Origin: Amycolatopsis antarctica
GTDB taxonomy: Bacteria; Actinomycetota; Actinomycetes; Mycobacteriales; Pseudonocardiaceae
NCBI RefSeq assembly: GCF_002262875.1
Contig: NZ_NKYE01000006.1
Span: 124,001 to 188,000, forward strand
Length of the DNA stretch: 64,000 nucleotides
Reading direction: 5' to 3'
The position numbers were made by a program, and so were the translations under genes. Shown here in pieces: positions 15,876 to 24,534 of this stretch. Position 1 is the stretch's first letter; every line of letters begins with the position of its first letter. The notes under the pieces are model-generated. The model was not told where the DNA came from. It worked only from the letters and a program-made list of their open reading frames with translations, and made no database searches.

Positions 15876-17483
15876 CTAGTCCGTCGCGGTCTGTGGTGCC
15901 TGTCCGGCGCGGGTGCGCCGAGTGCGCAGCCGCAGGCCGATTCCGGTCAGCAACGCCGCCAGCGCGCCCCCGACCAGCACGTACTCGGTCCACGCACCGA
16001 GTCGATCCGACAGCGTAGTCTGCTCGCGCAGCGGGACGGTGCCGACCAGCGTCGCCGCGGTGTAGAGCTGTGTGGGACGGTCCACGGTGCCGTCCGGCGC
16101 GACGAGGGCGCTGACGCCGCTGGTGGCGGGCACGACCACCGCGCGCCCGTGCTCGACGGCGCGTAGTCGTGACATGGCGAGCTGCTGGTAGCTCATCTCC
16201 CCCGGGCCGTACCAGGCGTTGTTGGTGGGGACGGTGAGCAGTCGCGCCCCGGCGGCGGTCGCCTCCCTGGAGACGTAGTCGTAGGCGGCCTCGTAGCAGA
16301 TGGCGACGCCGACGGAGGTATCCGCGACGTCGAGGTTCGCCGGTCCGGTGCCCTCCTGCATGTCACCGGTGTCGTCGACGAAGGGCGTGAACAGCCGGGC
16401 GAGCGAGCGCAGCGGTACGTACTCGGCGAACGGGACCAGCTCCTGCTTGGCGTACCGCCCGTCCTGGCCGGTGCCGGGTTCCCAGGCGACGACGGTGTTC
16501 TGGGTGCGTCCGGTCGGCAGCCGGTACTTGGCGCCGATCAGGGCCGGGGTGTCGAGTTCGTCGACCAGGCGGTCGATTACGGGATCGTCGCCACGTACGT
16601 CGGTCGCGGTCTCGGGCCAGACGACGAGGTCGGGCTTCGGCACGGCGCCCGAGCGGATGTCGGCGATCAGCCGTTCGGTCTGCGCGATGTGGTTGGCGCG
16701 GATGGTGCGGGTCTGGCCGAGAAGCCCGAGGCCGGCATCGGGCGCGTTGCCCTGGACGATGGCGACGGTGCGGCTGCCCGACTCGGCGTCGGTGCCGATG
16801 GTGGGCCAGAGGGCGAGGCCCGCACCCGCCGGGAGCAGGGCGCACAGTACGGGGACGGCCAGTGCTCGCGGGCGGGGTCCGCCGTGGGCGGCGAGGCGGA
16901 CGACGAGGGCGCCGAGGCCGAAGCCGGTCACCACTACGGCGAAACCGACCAGCGGGGCGCCGCCGATCGCCGCGAGTGGCAGGTAGGCGCCTTCGGGCTG
17001 GGAGAACGCGGTACGGCCCCAGGGGAAGCCGTTGATCGGGAACCGGCCGCGCACGGTCTCGTGCAGCAGGAACACCAGCGCCATCCACACGGGCGCGGCG
17101 GGCAGCGTGGCGACGAGAGTCATCAGGCCGCAGGCGAGCGCGAGGAACAGGGCCATCAGCGCGGACAGCGCCAGCCAGGGTGCGGCGCCGAAGTCGTCGC
17201 CGAGGAAGTCCTGGATCCAGCGGAGGTGGGTGAGGAAGAACGTGAGCCCGAACGCGAAGCCCACGCCGAGGCCGGACCAGAACCGCCTGCCGTGCAGGGC
17301 CACGGCCAGACCGGCGAAGGCGAACGGAGCGAGCCACCACAGGGGGCGCGGGGCGAAGCTGAGGTAGAGGACGAGGCCGGCCGCGACGGCGAGCGCTATC
17401 CGGCCGAGCCGGGCGGGCCACGGGTTCGCGCGGGGCGGCGTGCCGGAGGTGGGCGTCTCCGGCTGCGTGGCGGTGGCGGACAC
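15876..17483 (-). CDS. lnt: Apolipoprotein N-acyltransferase
   Basis: 535 residues. Six to seven hydrophobic segments occupy about 28-220, then a nitrilase-type periplasmic domain, then a last transmembrane helix near 500-520. The catalytic triad is visible as E291 in VVWPETATD, K346 in YAKQELVPFAEYVP and C396 in AICYEAAYD. It adds the third acyl chain to the N-terminal cysteine of lipoproteins. The downstream ppm gene is in the same operon, mirroring the fused mycobacterial Ppm1. A MITE-like element ends only 13 bases upstream of the start codon, so the native promoter may have been displaced or altered. Confidence 0.94.
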   Translation of the reverse strand: MSATATQPETPTSGTPPRANPWPARLGRIALAVAAGLVLYLSFAPRPLWWLAPFAFAGLAVALHGRRFWSGLGVGFAFGLTFFLTHLRWIQDFLGDDFGAAPWLALSALMALFLALACGLMTLVATLPAAPVWMALVFLLHETVRGRFPINGFPWGRTAFSQPEGAYLPLAAIGGAPLVGFAVVVTGFGLGALVVRLAAHGGPRPRALAVPVLCALLPAGAGLALWPTIGTDAESGSRTVAIVQGNAPDAGLGLLGQTRTIRANHIAQTERLIADIRSGAVPKPDLVVWPETATDVRGDDPVIDRLVDELDTPALIGAKYRLPTGRTQNTVVAWEPGTGQDGRYAKQELVPFAEYVPLRSLARLFTPFVDDTGDMQEGTGPANLDVADTSVGVAICYEAAYDYVSREATAAGARLLTVPTNNAWYGPGEMSYQQLAMSRLRAVEHGRAVVVPATSGVSALVAPDGTVDRPTQLYTAATLVGTVPLREQTTLSDRLGAWTEYVLVGGALAALLTGIGLRLRTRRTRAGQAPQTATD

Positions 17484-17496
17484 CCGTTCAGCCTAG

Positions 17497-17655
17497 GCCC
17501 TGTCGGTGACTCTCGGTCGATGGGATTCGGGATCGAGGCGGCTCTCCTGCCCGGGGACGGGAAGCCCAGCATCGGTGCCGTGCCCCGGGCTTCCGCCGGC
17601 ACCACAGTGAACCTCTGCGGCGCGAACACGCCGGCCACGAATCGCCGGACAGGGT
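17497..17655. mobile_element. MITE-like element, 159 bp, with CTAG target-site duplication
   Basis: The segment is flanked on both sides by CTAG (17493-17496 and 17656-17659), which would be a 4-bp target duplication. Its ends are imperfect inverted repeats: CCCTGTCGGTGACTC inside the left end and CCCTGTCCGGCGATTC inside the right end, matching at 13 of 15 positions with one gap. There is no transposase. It fills the space between lnt and the amidohydrolase gene. The right CTAG supplies the TAG stop of the amidohydrolase. IS5-type transposases prefer CTAG-like targets, so it may be a remnant mobilised by that family. Confidence 0.62.
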
Positions 17656-19308
17656 CTAGGCGTGTCCCCGCGGGGTGGAGGTGTCGCGGTCGTGGATCAC
17701 GGTGCCCGAGCGCACCGTGCGGACACACACGGGCAGCGGGGCGTCCGGGGCGAGGGAGGGCAGGGGGGCGACGCCGGAGCGCGGGTCGGTGGACCAGCGG
17801 CGTACCCGCGAGTCGGTGCCCGCCGCGACGAGTTCGCCGGTCTCCCACACGGCGTAGTGGGCGGGTGCTCCGGGACGGAGGGTGCCGGTGACGCCGTCGT
17901 GCACGCCTGCGGCGCGGTGCCCGCCGCGAGTGTGGGCGGTGAAGGCGCCCCGGGCGCTCAGGCCGGAGCCTGGCGTGCGGTGGTGCACGGCCGCACGGAT
18001 CGCAGCCCAGGGGTCGAGGGCGGTCACCGGGCTGTCGGACCCGAACGCGAGCGCGACGCCGGCCGAGGCGAGGGTGGCGAAGGGGTTGAGCCCGGCGGCG
18101 CGGTTCGTGCCGAGCCGGGTGGCGTACATGCCGCCGGTGCCGCCCCAGAGCGCGTCGAACAACGGTTGCATGGACGCGGTGACTCCCCAGCGGGCGAGTT
18201 CGCTCGCCTGCTCGGAGGTGACCATTTCGAGGTGTTCGAGCCGGTGCCTGCCGGCGACGAGCGCGCGGTGGCCGAGGGTCTGCTCGGCGAGGCGGAATCC
18301 GTCGACGACGGCGGTGACGGCGGCGTCGCCGATCACGTGGAATCCGGCCTGCAGTCCGTGTCCCGCACAGTCGGTGAGGTGGGCGGCGACGCCGTCGGGG
18401 TCGAGGTAGGCGGCGCCGGAGGTGTCGGGCCGGTCGTCGTAGGGGGCGTGCAGGGCGGCGGTGTGCGAGCCGAGGGAGCCGTCGGCGAACAGGTCGCCTG
18501 CCAGTCCGGGGACGCCGAGCCTGCGTGCGGTGGCCGCTCCCCCTCGTTCGCCCCAGTAGCCGACGACCTCGGGCAGTGCCGGGTCGCGGGCGAGGTCGAG
18601 CAGGTCGGCGAGGTCCTGTTCGCCGGAGATGTCGGGGCCGGCGCATTCGTGTACCGAGACGATGCCGCGTGCGGCGGCCGTACGGAGGAAGGCTTCCTGC
18701 GCGTGCCGGCGTTGCGCCGTGGGCAGGCCGTCCCGCATGGCGCCGCGGGCGAGGTGGTGGGCGGTGCGGGTGAGCGGGCCGTCGTCGGACCAGCCTTCGG
18801 CGTCCCGGATGCCGGGGGCGAGTTCGGCCAGTGCGCTGGAGATCAGGGCGGAGTGGACGTCGACGCGGCTGAGGTAGACGGGGACGCCGCCGGTGGCGGA
18901 GTCGATCTCGGCGCGGCTGGGCACGCGCGGATCGGTCCATGCCGAGGAGTCCCAGCCGTGGGCGACGAGCAGGTGACCGGGTTGTGCGGCGGTCCGCAGC
19001 GCGGCGAGTAGTTCGGTGCCGTCGCGCAGTCCGGTGAGGTCGAGTCCGGTGAGGTGCAGGCCGGTCGAGGTGGCGTGCACGTGGGCGTCGACGAAGGCGG
19101 GGGCGACGAACGCGCCGTCGAGGTCGACGGTCTCGGCAGCGGGGTGCAGGGCGCGGCCGGGGCCGTCCTGTCCGATCCAGACGATGGTGCCGTTCTCGAC
19201 GGCCATCGCGGTGGCCTCGGGTGAGCCGTGGGCGTGGATGCGCCCGCCGAGCAGCAGTGTCTGGTGTGGCCTGCCGTGCGGGGTGCGGTCGGTGCTGTGG
19301 TCGGTCAC
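17656..19308 (-). CDS. Amidohydrolase family protein (YtcJ-like, amidohydrolase 3)
   Basis: 550 residues from a GTG start. The N-terminal beta domain LLLGGRIHAHG is followed by the metal-binding FVDAHVHATSTG near 74-85. Other landmarks are HECAGPD near 225, FHVIGDAAV near 310, HRLEHLEMV near 347 and AFGSDSPVTALDPWAAIRAAV near 430, giving the HxH, H, H and D ligands of the family. It is probably a cytoplasmic metal-dependent hydrolase of amides or exoenzyme products; the substrate is unknown. The C-terminus ends at a TAG that is part of a MITE target duplication, so the last residues may have been altered. It is divergent from kamA. Confidence 0.85.
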   Translation of the reverse strand: MTDHSTDRTPHGRPHQTLLLGGRIHAHGSPEATAMAVENGTIVWIGQDGPGRALHPAAETVDLDGAFVAPAFVDAHVHATSTGLHLTGLDLTGLRDGTELLAALRTAAQPGHLLVAHGWDSSAWTDPRVPSRAEIDSATGGVPVYLSRVDVHSALISSALAELAPGIRDAEGWSDDGPLTRTAHHLARGAMRDGLPTAQRRHAQEAFLRTAAARGIVSVHECAGPDISGEQDLADLLDLARDPALPEVVGYWGERGGAATARRLGVPGLAGDLFADGSLGSHTAALHAPYDDRPDTSGAAYLDPDGVAAHLTDCAGHGLQAGFHVIGDAAVTAVVDGFRLAEQTLGHRALVAGRHRLEHLEMVTSEQASELARWGVTASMQPLFDALWGGTGGMYATRLGTNRAAGLNPFATLASAGVALAFGSDSPVTALDPWAAIRAAVHHRTPGSGLSARGAFTAHTRGGHRAAGVHDGVTGTLRPGAPAHYAVWETGELVAAGTDSRVRRWSTDPRSGVAPLPSLAPDAPLPVCVRTVRSGTVIHDRDTSTPRGHA

Positions 19309-19463
19309 GTCCGGAGAGTCTGCCCCGCCGGTACCGGGGCGCGGGCCGGGGGCGGCCGTGTGGCGTAACGCTCAGCCGAACCGACCTTCGTACCGAAAGA
19401 ATTTACGTATGAACGACGATGTGACAGCATAATTTAACGAGTTCCCGACGACTAGGAGCACAA
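19309..19463. promoter_or_regulatory. Divergent promoter region of the amidohydrolase and kamA
   Basis: The half near kamA (19390-19440) is AT-rich and contains CATAAT at about 19429-19434, a plausible -10 element. TAGGAG precedes the kamA GTG. No palindrome stands out. Confidence 0.4.
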
Positions 19464-20873
19464 GTGACTGCGATCCAGGAACCTGTCTCGCGAGCCGCCG
19501 ACGCTGATGTCGTGGTTTCCCCGGCCGAACAGCCGTACAACTACGTGCGCAACGAGCTGGTCGAGCCGGATTGGCGCCGGTTCCCCGGTTGGAAGGACGT
19601 CACCGAGGTCCAGTGGCGGGACGCGCAGTGGCAGCGCGTCAACTGCGTGCGCAACATCAAGCAGTTACGCAAGCTGATGGGTGACACGCTGGAGGACCGC
19701 TTCTACGAGGATCTCGAGGCCGACCAGCGCGACATGGCGACGATGTCGATGCTGCTGCCGCCGCAGATGCTGAACACGATGGCCACCGACAGCGGAACGG
19801 ACGCGGCGGCGACGACCGAGGCGTTCTACGCCGACCCGATCCGCCGGTACATGATGCCGGTGAAGAGCGACCGGGACGCCGAATGGCCCTCGCACCCGCA
19901 CTCGGAGCGCGACTCGCTGCACGAGGCGGAGATGTGGGTGGCCGAGGGCCTGACCCACCGCTACCCCACCAAGGTCCTCGCCGAGTTGCTTTCCACCTGC
20001 CCCCAGTACTGCGGCCACTGCACGCGGATGGACCTGGTGGGCAACTCGACGCCGCTGATCGACAAGCACAAGCTGACCCTCAAGCCGGTCGACCGCCAGG
20101 ACGCGATGATCGACTACCTCAAGCGCACCCCCGGTGTGCGGGACGTGGTCGTCTCCGGCGGGGACGTCGCGAACGTGCCGTGGCATCAGCTCGAGTCGTT
20201 CCTGATGCGCCTGATGGACATCGAGACGGTGCGTGACATCCGGCTGGCCACCAAGGCGCTGGCCGGCCTGCCGCAGCACTGGCTGCAGCCGAAGGTCGTC
20301 GAAGGGTTGGAGCGGGTCGCCCGCACCGCGCACCGGCGGGGCGTCAACCTGGCGATCCACACGCACGTCAACCACGTGCAGTCGGTGACGCCGCTGGTCG
20401 CCGAGGCGGCGAGGACGGCGCTGGATGTCGGCGTGCGCGACGTGCGCAACCAGGGGGTGCTGATGAAGGGGGTCAACGACACCCCGGAGCAGCTCCTGGA
20501 CCTGTGCTTCGCGCTGCAGGGCGAGGCGAACATCCTGCCGTACTACTTCTACATGTGCGACATGATCCCGAACTCGGAGCACTGGCGGGTCTCGGTGCAC
20601 GAGGCGCAGGAGTTGCAGCACGGGATCATGGGCTACCTGCCGGGGTACGCGACGCCCCGGATCATCTGCGACGTGCCCTACGTCGGCAAGCGCTGGGTGC
20701 ACCAGCTCGCGGAGTACGACCGGGAGAAGGGCATCTCGTACTGGACGAAGAACTACCGGACCGGCATCGAGCTGGAGGACCCGGAAGCGCTGCTGCGCCG
20801 TTACCCGTACTACGACCCGATCGCCACGCTGCCGGAGGCCGGTCGCGAGTGGTGGGCCGCGAACGGCAAGTAG
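19464..20873 (+). CDS. kamA: Radical SAM lysine 2,3-aminomutase family protein (KamA)
   Basis: 469 residues from a GTG preceded by TAGGAG. The 4Fe-4S/SAM motif is C179-PQY-C183-GH-C186. VVVSGGDVANVP near 228-239 and QGVLMKGVND near 330-339 are typical of the aminomutase barrel. The enzyme interconverts lysine and beta-lysine using PLP and SAM. The clostridial PLP-lysine motif GGGGK is not present; the corresponding region reads VPYVGKRW with K409 as the probable PLP lysine. Closely similar proteins occur widely in actinobacteria as single genes. Here it is convergent with the lipopeptide operon, making beta-lysine supply to the NRPS a possibility. The exact substrate is unproven. Confidence 0.85.
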   Translation: MTAIQEPVSRAADADVVVSPAEQPYNYVRNELVEPDWRRFPGWKDVTEVQWRDAQWQRVNCVRNIKQLRKLMGDTLEDRFYEDLEADQRDMATMSMLLPPQMLNTMATDSGTDAAATTEAFYADPIRRYMMPVKSDRDAEWPSHPHSERDSLHEAEMWVAEGLTHRYPTKVLAELLSTCPQYCGHCTRMDLVGNSTPLIDKHKLTLKPVDRQDAMIDYLKRTPGVRDVVVSGGDVANVPWHQLESFLMRLMDIETVRDIRLATKALAGLPQHWLQPKVVEGLERVARTAHRRGVNLAIHTHVNHVQSVTPLVAEAARTALDVGVRDVRNQGVLMKGVNDTPEQLLDLCFALQGEANILPYYFYMCDMIPNSEHWRVSVHEAQELQHGIMGYLPGYATPRIICDVPYVGKRWVHQLAEYDREKGISYWTKNYRTGIELEDPEALLRRYPYYDPIATLPEAGREWWAANGK

Positions 20874-20880
20874 CGAACAC

Positions 20881-20929
20881 GTGACGACGGTGGCGCGGGG
20901 GCGGACGGCTTCCGCGCCACCGTCGTCAC
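20881..20929. terminator. Very strong bidirectional terminator between kamA and the NRPS operon
   Basis: GTGACGACGGTGGCGCGG (20881-20898) pairs perfectly over 18 bp with CCGCGCCACCGTCGTCAC (20912-20929), with a 13-base loop. It begins seven bases after the kamA stop. Confidence 0.9.
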
Positions 20930-21066
20930 GCGGATCGTCGCGCGCTGCGGGATCGGGCGCATCCGGATCGGTTTCGGCGAGGACGTCTGCCGCCGCGAGG
21001 AGATCCGGCCAAGGTGATCGTGAAGGTGCGGCGCGGCTGGGCGATGCGGGTGATCCCCGGGCACCC

Positions 21067-21093
21067 CGGGCCACGTGAGCGTCACGTGGCCCG
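21067..21093 (-). terminator. Terminator overlapping the NRPS stop codon
   Basis: CGGGCCACGTGA (21067-21078) and TCACGTGGCCCG (21082-21093) are a perfect 12-bp inverted repeat around GCG. The TCA at 21082-21084 is the complement of the NRPS stop codon, so the hairpin forms right at the end of the operon. Confidence 0.72.
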
Positions 21094-24000
21094 GCCGCGC
21101 GGGCAGGCGGCCGCCAGTCCCGCCGCGGTGCGATACTCGAAGACCTCGCGCACGGTCACCGGAAACCCGGCGCGCCGGGCCAGTGCGGCCAGGCGCAGCG
21201 CCAGCACGCTGTCCCCGCCGAGACCGAAGAAGCTCTCCTCCGCACCGACGTCCTGTCGTGCCAGCAGAGTGCCGAACAGCGCGCACAGCGTCCTCTCCTC
21301 CTCGTCGTGCGCGGGGCGCGATGACGACCGGGACGGCGGTGGAGGGGCGAGGGCAGCGAGGTCGGTCTTGCCGCTCGGCAGCAGGGGCAGTGCGTCGATG
21401 GCGGTGACCGTGTCCGGGACGTGGTGCGCGGGGAGCCGTTCGGCGAGCCAGTCCCGCAGTCCCGACGGTAACCGGGCACCGGGTGGGCCGGTCACCACGT
21501 GGGCGGCCAGCCGGGGGGCGCCGTCCGGTCCGGGGTGGTTGGTGACCGCGCAACCCCGGACGTCCGGGTGGGTGCCCAGTACCGCTTCGATCCCGCCGGG
21601 TTCGACGCGCACGCCGCGGATCTGGGTCTGACGGTCGGCGCGGCCGAGGTATTCCAGCACGCCGTCCTCGCGACGACGGGCCAGGTCGCCGGTGCGGTAC
21701 ATCCGGGTGCCCGGCGGGCCGTACGGGTCGGCGAGGAAGCGTTCCGCGGTGAGACCGGGCCGGTTCAGGTAACCGCGGGCCAGACCCCGCCCGCAGACGT
21801 GCAGTTCACCCGGCACCCCGGGCGGCACCGGGTGCAGCGCGGAATCCAGCAGGCGGACGCTGGTGCCCGCGATCGGCTCGCCAAGCCCGGGAGCTTGCTT
21901 CTCGCAGTGGGCGACGAGGCTGTCCCCCGCTGTTTCCGTCGTGCCGTAGAGGTTGACCAGCCGGGCACCGGGCAGTACCCGGGCGAGATGCGCGGGAAAG
22001 GCCGGTGGCATCGCTTCCCCGCTGGAGATCCACAGGGAGCAGGAGGCGAGCAGGTTCGGATCGTCGTCGAGAAGGGCGCCGAGCAGACTGGGCGTGCTGA
22101 CCATCCGGCTCGGCCGGTACCGCGTGAGCAGCTCGACGAGCTGGTCGCCGCCCTCGGCTGGTACGACGGTGGCGCCGTTGAGCAGCGCGCCGAGCACCTC
22201 GTTGACGGTGTCCACGAACGCCGGGGAACCATGCGCCAGCACCGTTTCCCCGTCCCGGAACGGGAACTCCGCCGCGTACCAGGCGTGCCGTGCCAGCAGT
22301 GCGGCATGCGTGCCGACGACGGCCTTCGGGGCCGCGGTGGAACCGGAGGTGTGGACGACGCAGGCGGGGGTCTCGCCGTGCGGGTGGGCCAGCGGCACGG
22401 GCACCGGCCGGTCTCCGGGATCGTCCGGGCTCAGCACCGGGACGGCCCCGGCCACGCTGCCGTCCCGGTCGGTCAGCAGCAGCACCGGGCGTGCGTCCTC
22501 GATCTGCCGGTCGAGCCGGTCCGCCGGATGGCCCGGGTCCAGCAGCAGGTACGCCGCGCCGGATTTGAGCACCGCCAGCAGGGCCACCACCAGGTTCGCC
22601 GACCACGGCAGCAGTACCGCGACACACCGTTCCGGCGCCGCTCCCCCGGCCGCGAGGGCCGCGGCCAGCCGATCCGCCCGGACGTCCAGTTCCGCGTAGG
22701 TGAGGGAGCCGGCAGGCGTGGAGACCGCCTCCCGGTGCGGATGCCGCCGCGCCCGGTGCTCGAACCATCGCGCCACCGTGGTGGCGGGAGCCGGTGCCAC
22801 AGGCCCCGCGGGACGGGGTGCCTCGCCGGGGATGGGTACGGCCAGGCTGCCGATCGGATCGCCTGGGGCGGCGAGCAGCAGGCCGAGGTGCCCGCGGAAA
22901 CGTTCGAGGTGGGCGCGGGGCCCGTCCGGCCCGTAACGCGCGGCAGGCGCCTCGAACTCCAGCCGGATCGCGTCCTCGCCGGTCGTGCCGCCGTACACGC
23001 TCACCGCGAGGCCCCGCACAACGCCCTTGGTCAACTGCCGCATCGTCACCCGGCACGGGCCCAGCGTCAGTGTCCGGTCGAAGGCCAGCACGTTCACCGT
23101 CGGCCGGTCGTACCCCTCGGCGCGGCCGGCGAGGCCGAGGTCCCGGTGCAGGTCCTCGCCGCGGTACCGCTGGTGCTTGCCCATGGCACCGGTTCGCTCC
23201 GCCGTGCGCGCCACGAGTTCGGCGAACGTCGTGGCCGGCATGACCGGCAGGCGCAGCGGCAGGTGGTTCGACAGCATCGCCGGGGTGCGCAGTGCGGCGC
23301 CGGTGGCGCGGGCGGTCACCGGCATGCCCAGCACCAGGTCGTCGGTGCCGGTCACGGTCCGCAGGTATGCGGCGAGTGCGGCGAGCAGGACGGTCGGCCA
23401 GCGGGTGCCGGTGTCCCGCGCGCAGGCGAGCAGGGCGGCTCGTTGCTCCTCGGCGAGGTCGTCCTCGTACTGGCACACCTCCGTCCCCGCGGCCGCCGTG
23501 GCGACTGCGGCGGGGCCGCCCTGCGCGGGTGGTTCGGCGAACACCCCGGCCCAGTACTCGCGGTCCCGGGTGCGGCGCGGCGAAACCTGGTACGCGGCGT
23601 CCTCCGCGAGGAGGTCGGCCAGTGGCCGGGCGTTCGAGGGACGTGGTTCCCGTCCGTCCGCCAGCGCGGTGTACACCTCGGCGATGCGGCGCAGGTGCAG
23701 CGCCTGGCCGTACCCGTCGAGCACGATGTGGTGGTAGCGCAGGAACAGCAGGTGCCGTCGCGGGCTCAGCCGTAACAGCGCGTGGCTGGCGGGAGGCCCC
23801 TCCGCCAGGTCGATCGGCGCCGAGGTCGCCCGGCGCATCCAGGTGTCCGCGGCCGCGTCCGGATCGGGATCGTCGGCGAGGTCGACGACGGGCAGTTCCA
23901 CCGATCCCGCCGCCAGTACGTATTGCCCGGGTCCGTCGTCGCCCTCGGCGAAGCGCACCCGGAGCGTCTCGGCGTCGGCGACGGCCCGGGTCACCGAGCG

Positions 24001-24249
24001 CCCGATCAGCTCGGTGTCGAGTGGCCCGTGGATGTCGAGGAAGGCGCCACAATTGTAGATCGGCGTGTCCGGCCGCAATTGCTGTGCTATCCAGACATCG
24101 CGCTGGGCGGCGGTGACGGGAAGCCGTTCCGGGAATTCGTCGGTATTCGGGGAACTCCCGTCTCGGCCGGTCGTGCATTGCGGTGGCGGGTCATTCTCCC
24201 CGTTGTTCGCGGACTCGTTTCCCACTTCCACCACCCTGGATTCAGGCAC
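21082..24249 (-). CDS. Single-module nonribosomal peptide synthetase (C-A-T), no release domain
   Basis: 1055 residues from a GTG that overlaps the ACP stop by 8 bases. The condensation domain (about 40-460) has HHIVLDG as its active-site motif. The adenylation domain (about 490-975) shows VVHTSGSTAAPKAV, NLYGTTET, YRTGDL and LPSGKTDL. The carrier domain near 1000-1050 has FFGLGGDSVLAL. There is no thioesterase or reductase. My manual pocket alignment reads V235 D236 N239 V278 I299 S301 L322 G330 D331 K517. Loss of Asp235 suggests a substrate without a normal alpha-amino group, and Asp331 suits a basic side chain. As the last gene of a FAAL operon it probably joins an unsaturated acyl chain to one amino acid. 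Confidence 0.9.
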   Translation of the reverse strand: MPESRVVEVGNESANNGENDPPPQCTTGRDGSSPNTDEFPERLPVTAAQRDVWIAQQLRPDTPIYNCGAFLDIHGPLDTELIGRSVTRAVADAETLRVRFAEGDDGPGQYVLAAGSVELPVVDLADDPDPDAAADTWMRRATSAPIDLAEGPPASHALLRLSPRRHLLFLRYHHIVLDGYGQALHLRRIAEVYTALADGREPRPSNARPLADLLAEDAAYQVSPRRTRDREYWAGVFAEPPAQGGPAAVATAAAGTEVCQYEDDLAEEQRAALLACARDTGTRWPTVLLAALAAYLRTVTGTDDLVLGMPVTARATGAALRTPAMLSNHLPLRLPVMPATTFAELVARTAERTGAMGKHQRYRGEDLHRDLGLAGRAEGYDRPTVNVLAFDRTLTLGPCRVTMRQLTKGVVRGLAVSVYGGTTGEDAIRLEFEAPAARYGPDGPRAHLERFRGHLGLLLAAPGDPIGSLAVPIPGEAPRPAGPVAPAPATTVARWFEHRARRHPHREAVSTPAGSLTYAELDVRADRLAAALAAGGAAPERCVAVLLPWSANLVVALLAVLKSGAAYLLLDPGHPADRLDRQIEDARPVLLLTDRDGSVAGAVPVLSPDDPGDRPVPVPLAHPHGETPACVVHTSGSTAAPKAVVGTHAALLARHAWYAAEFPFRDGETVLAHGSPAFVDTVNEVLGALLNGATVVPAEGGDQLVELLTRYRPSRMVSTPSLLGALLDDDPNLLASCSLWISSGEAMPPAFPAHLARVLPGARLVNLYGTTETAGDSLVAHCEKQAPGLGEPIAGTSVRLLDSALHPVPPGVPGELHVCGRGLARGYLNRPGLTAERFLADPYGPPGTRMYRTGDLARRREDGVLEYLGRADRQTQIRGVRVEPGGIEAVLGTHPDVRGCAVTNHPGPDGAPRLAAHVVTGPPGARLPSGLRDWLAERLPAHHVPDTVTAIDALPLLPSGKTDLAALAPPPPSRSSSRPAHDEEERTLCALFGTLLARQDVGAEESFFGLGGDSVLALRLAALARRAGFPVTVREVFEYRTAAGLAAACPRGRAT

Positions 24250-24496
24250 GGGGCGGCAGGTGCCCGGAGACGAACTCGGCGAACGTGTCGATGGTCGGGT
24301 GGTCCCACAACGCGGTCGGCTCGATGCTCACGCCGAACCGGTCCTCGATGTCGGTGCAGACCGTGAGCGCCGATACGGAATCCAGGCCGTACTCGCTGAG
24401 CTCCACGTCGTGCCGGATCTGCTCCGCGGGCAGCTCCACGTAGTCGGCGACACGTTCCACGAGCCAGCCGCGCAGTTCGGTCGCGGTGTTCTCCAT
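24242..24496 (-). CDS. Free-standing acyl carrier protein
   Basis: 84 residues with the phosphopantetheine attachment serine S40 in the motif EYGLDSVSAL. The acidic helical fold is complete, from TELRGWLVERVADY to TFAEFVSGHL. It lies between the dehydrogenase genes and the NRPS, overlapping the latter by 8 bases. By analogy with the enduracidin, ramoplanin and daptomycin lipid-loading systems, the acyl-AMP ligase would load a fatty acid on this protein, the dehydrogenases would desaturate it, and the NRPS condensation domain would use it as donor. That order is inference from the neighbourhood. Confidence 0.9.
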   Translation of the reverse strand: MENTATELRGWLVERVADYVELPAEQIRHDVELSEYGLDSVSALTVCTDIEDRFGVSIEPTALWDHPTIDTFAEFVSGHLPPRA

Positions 24497-24534
24497 CGAT
24501 GCTCCTCAGGTCGTTTCGGAGGGTCAGGGGCCGG

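Noticed and set aside
72..20873. One viomycin- or streptothricin-type cluster combining the capreomycidine genes and kamA
   Set aside because: About 17 kb of conserved genes, including tdk, rbpA, ppm and lnt and the dif site, lie between them, and the KamA type here is common as a lone gene in actinobacteria.
21499..23775. 758-codon open frame on the plus strand inside the NRPS gene
   Set aside because: It is antisense to the C-A-T synthetase, whose motifs are intact; composition is typical of a shadow frame.
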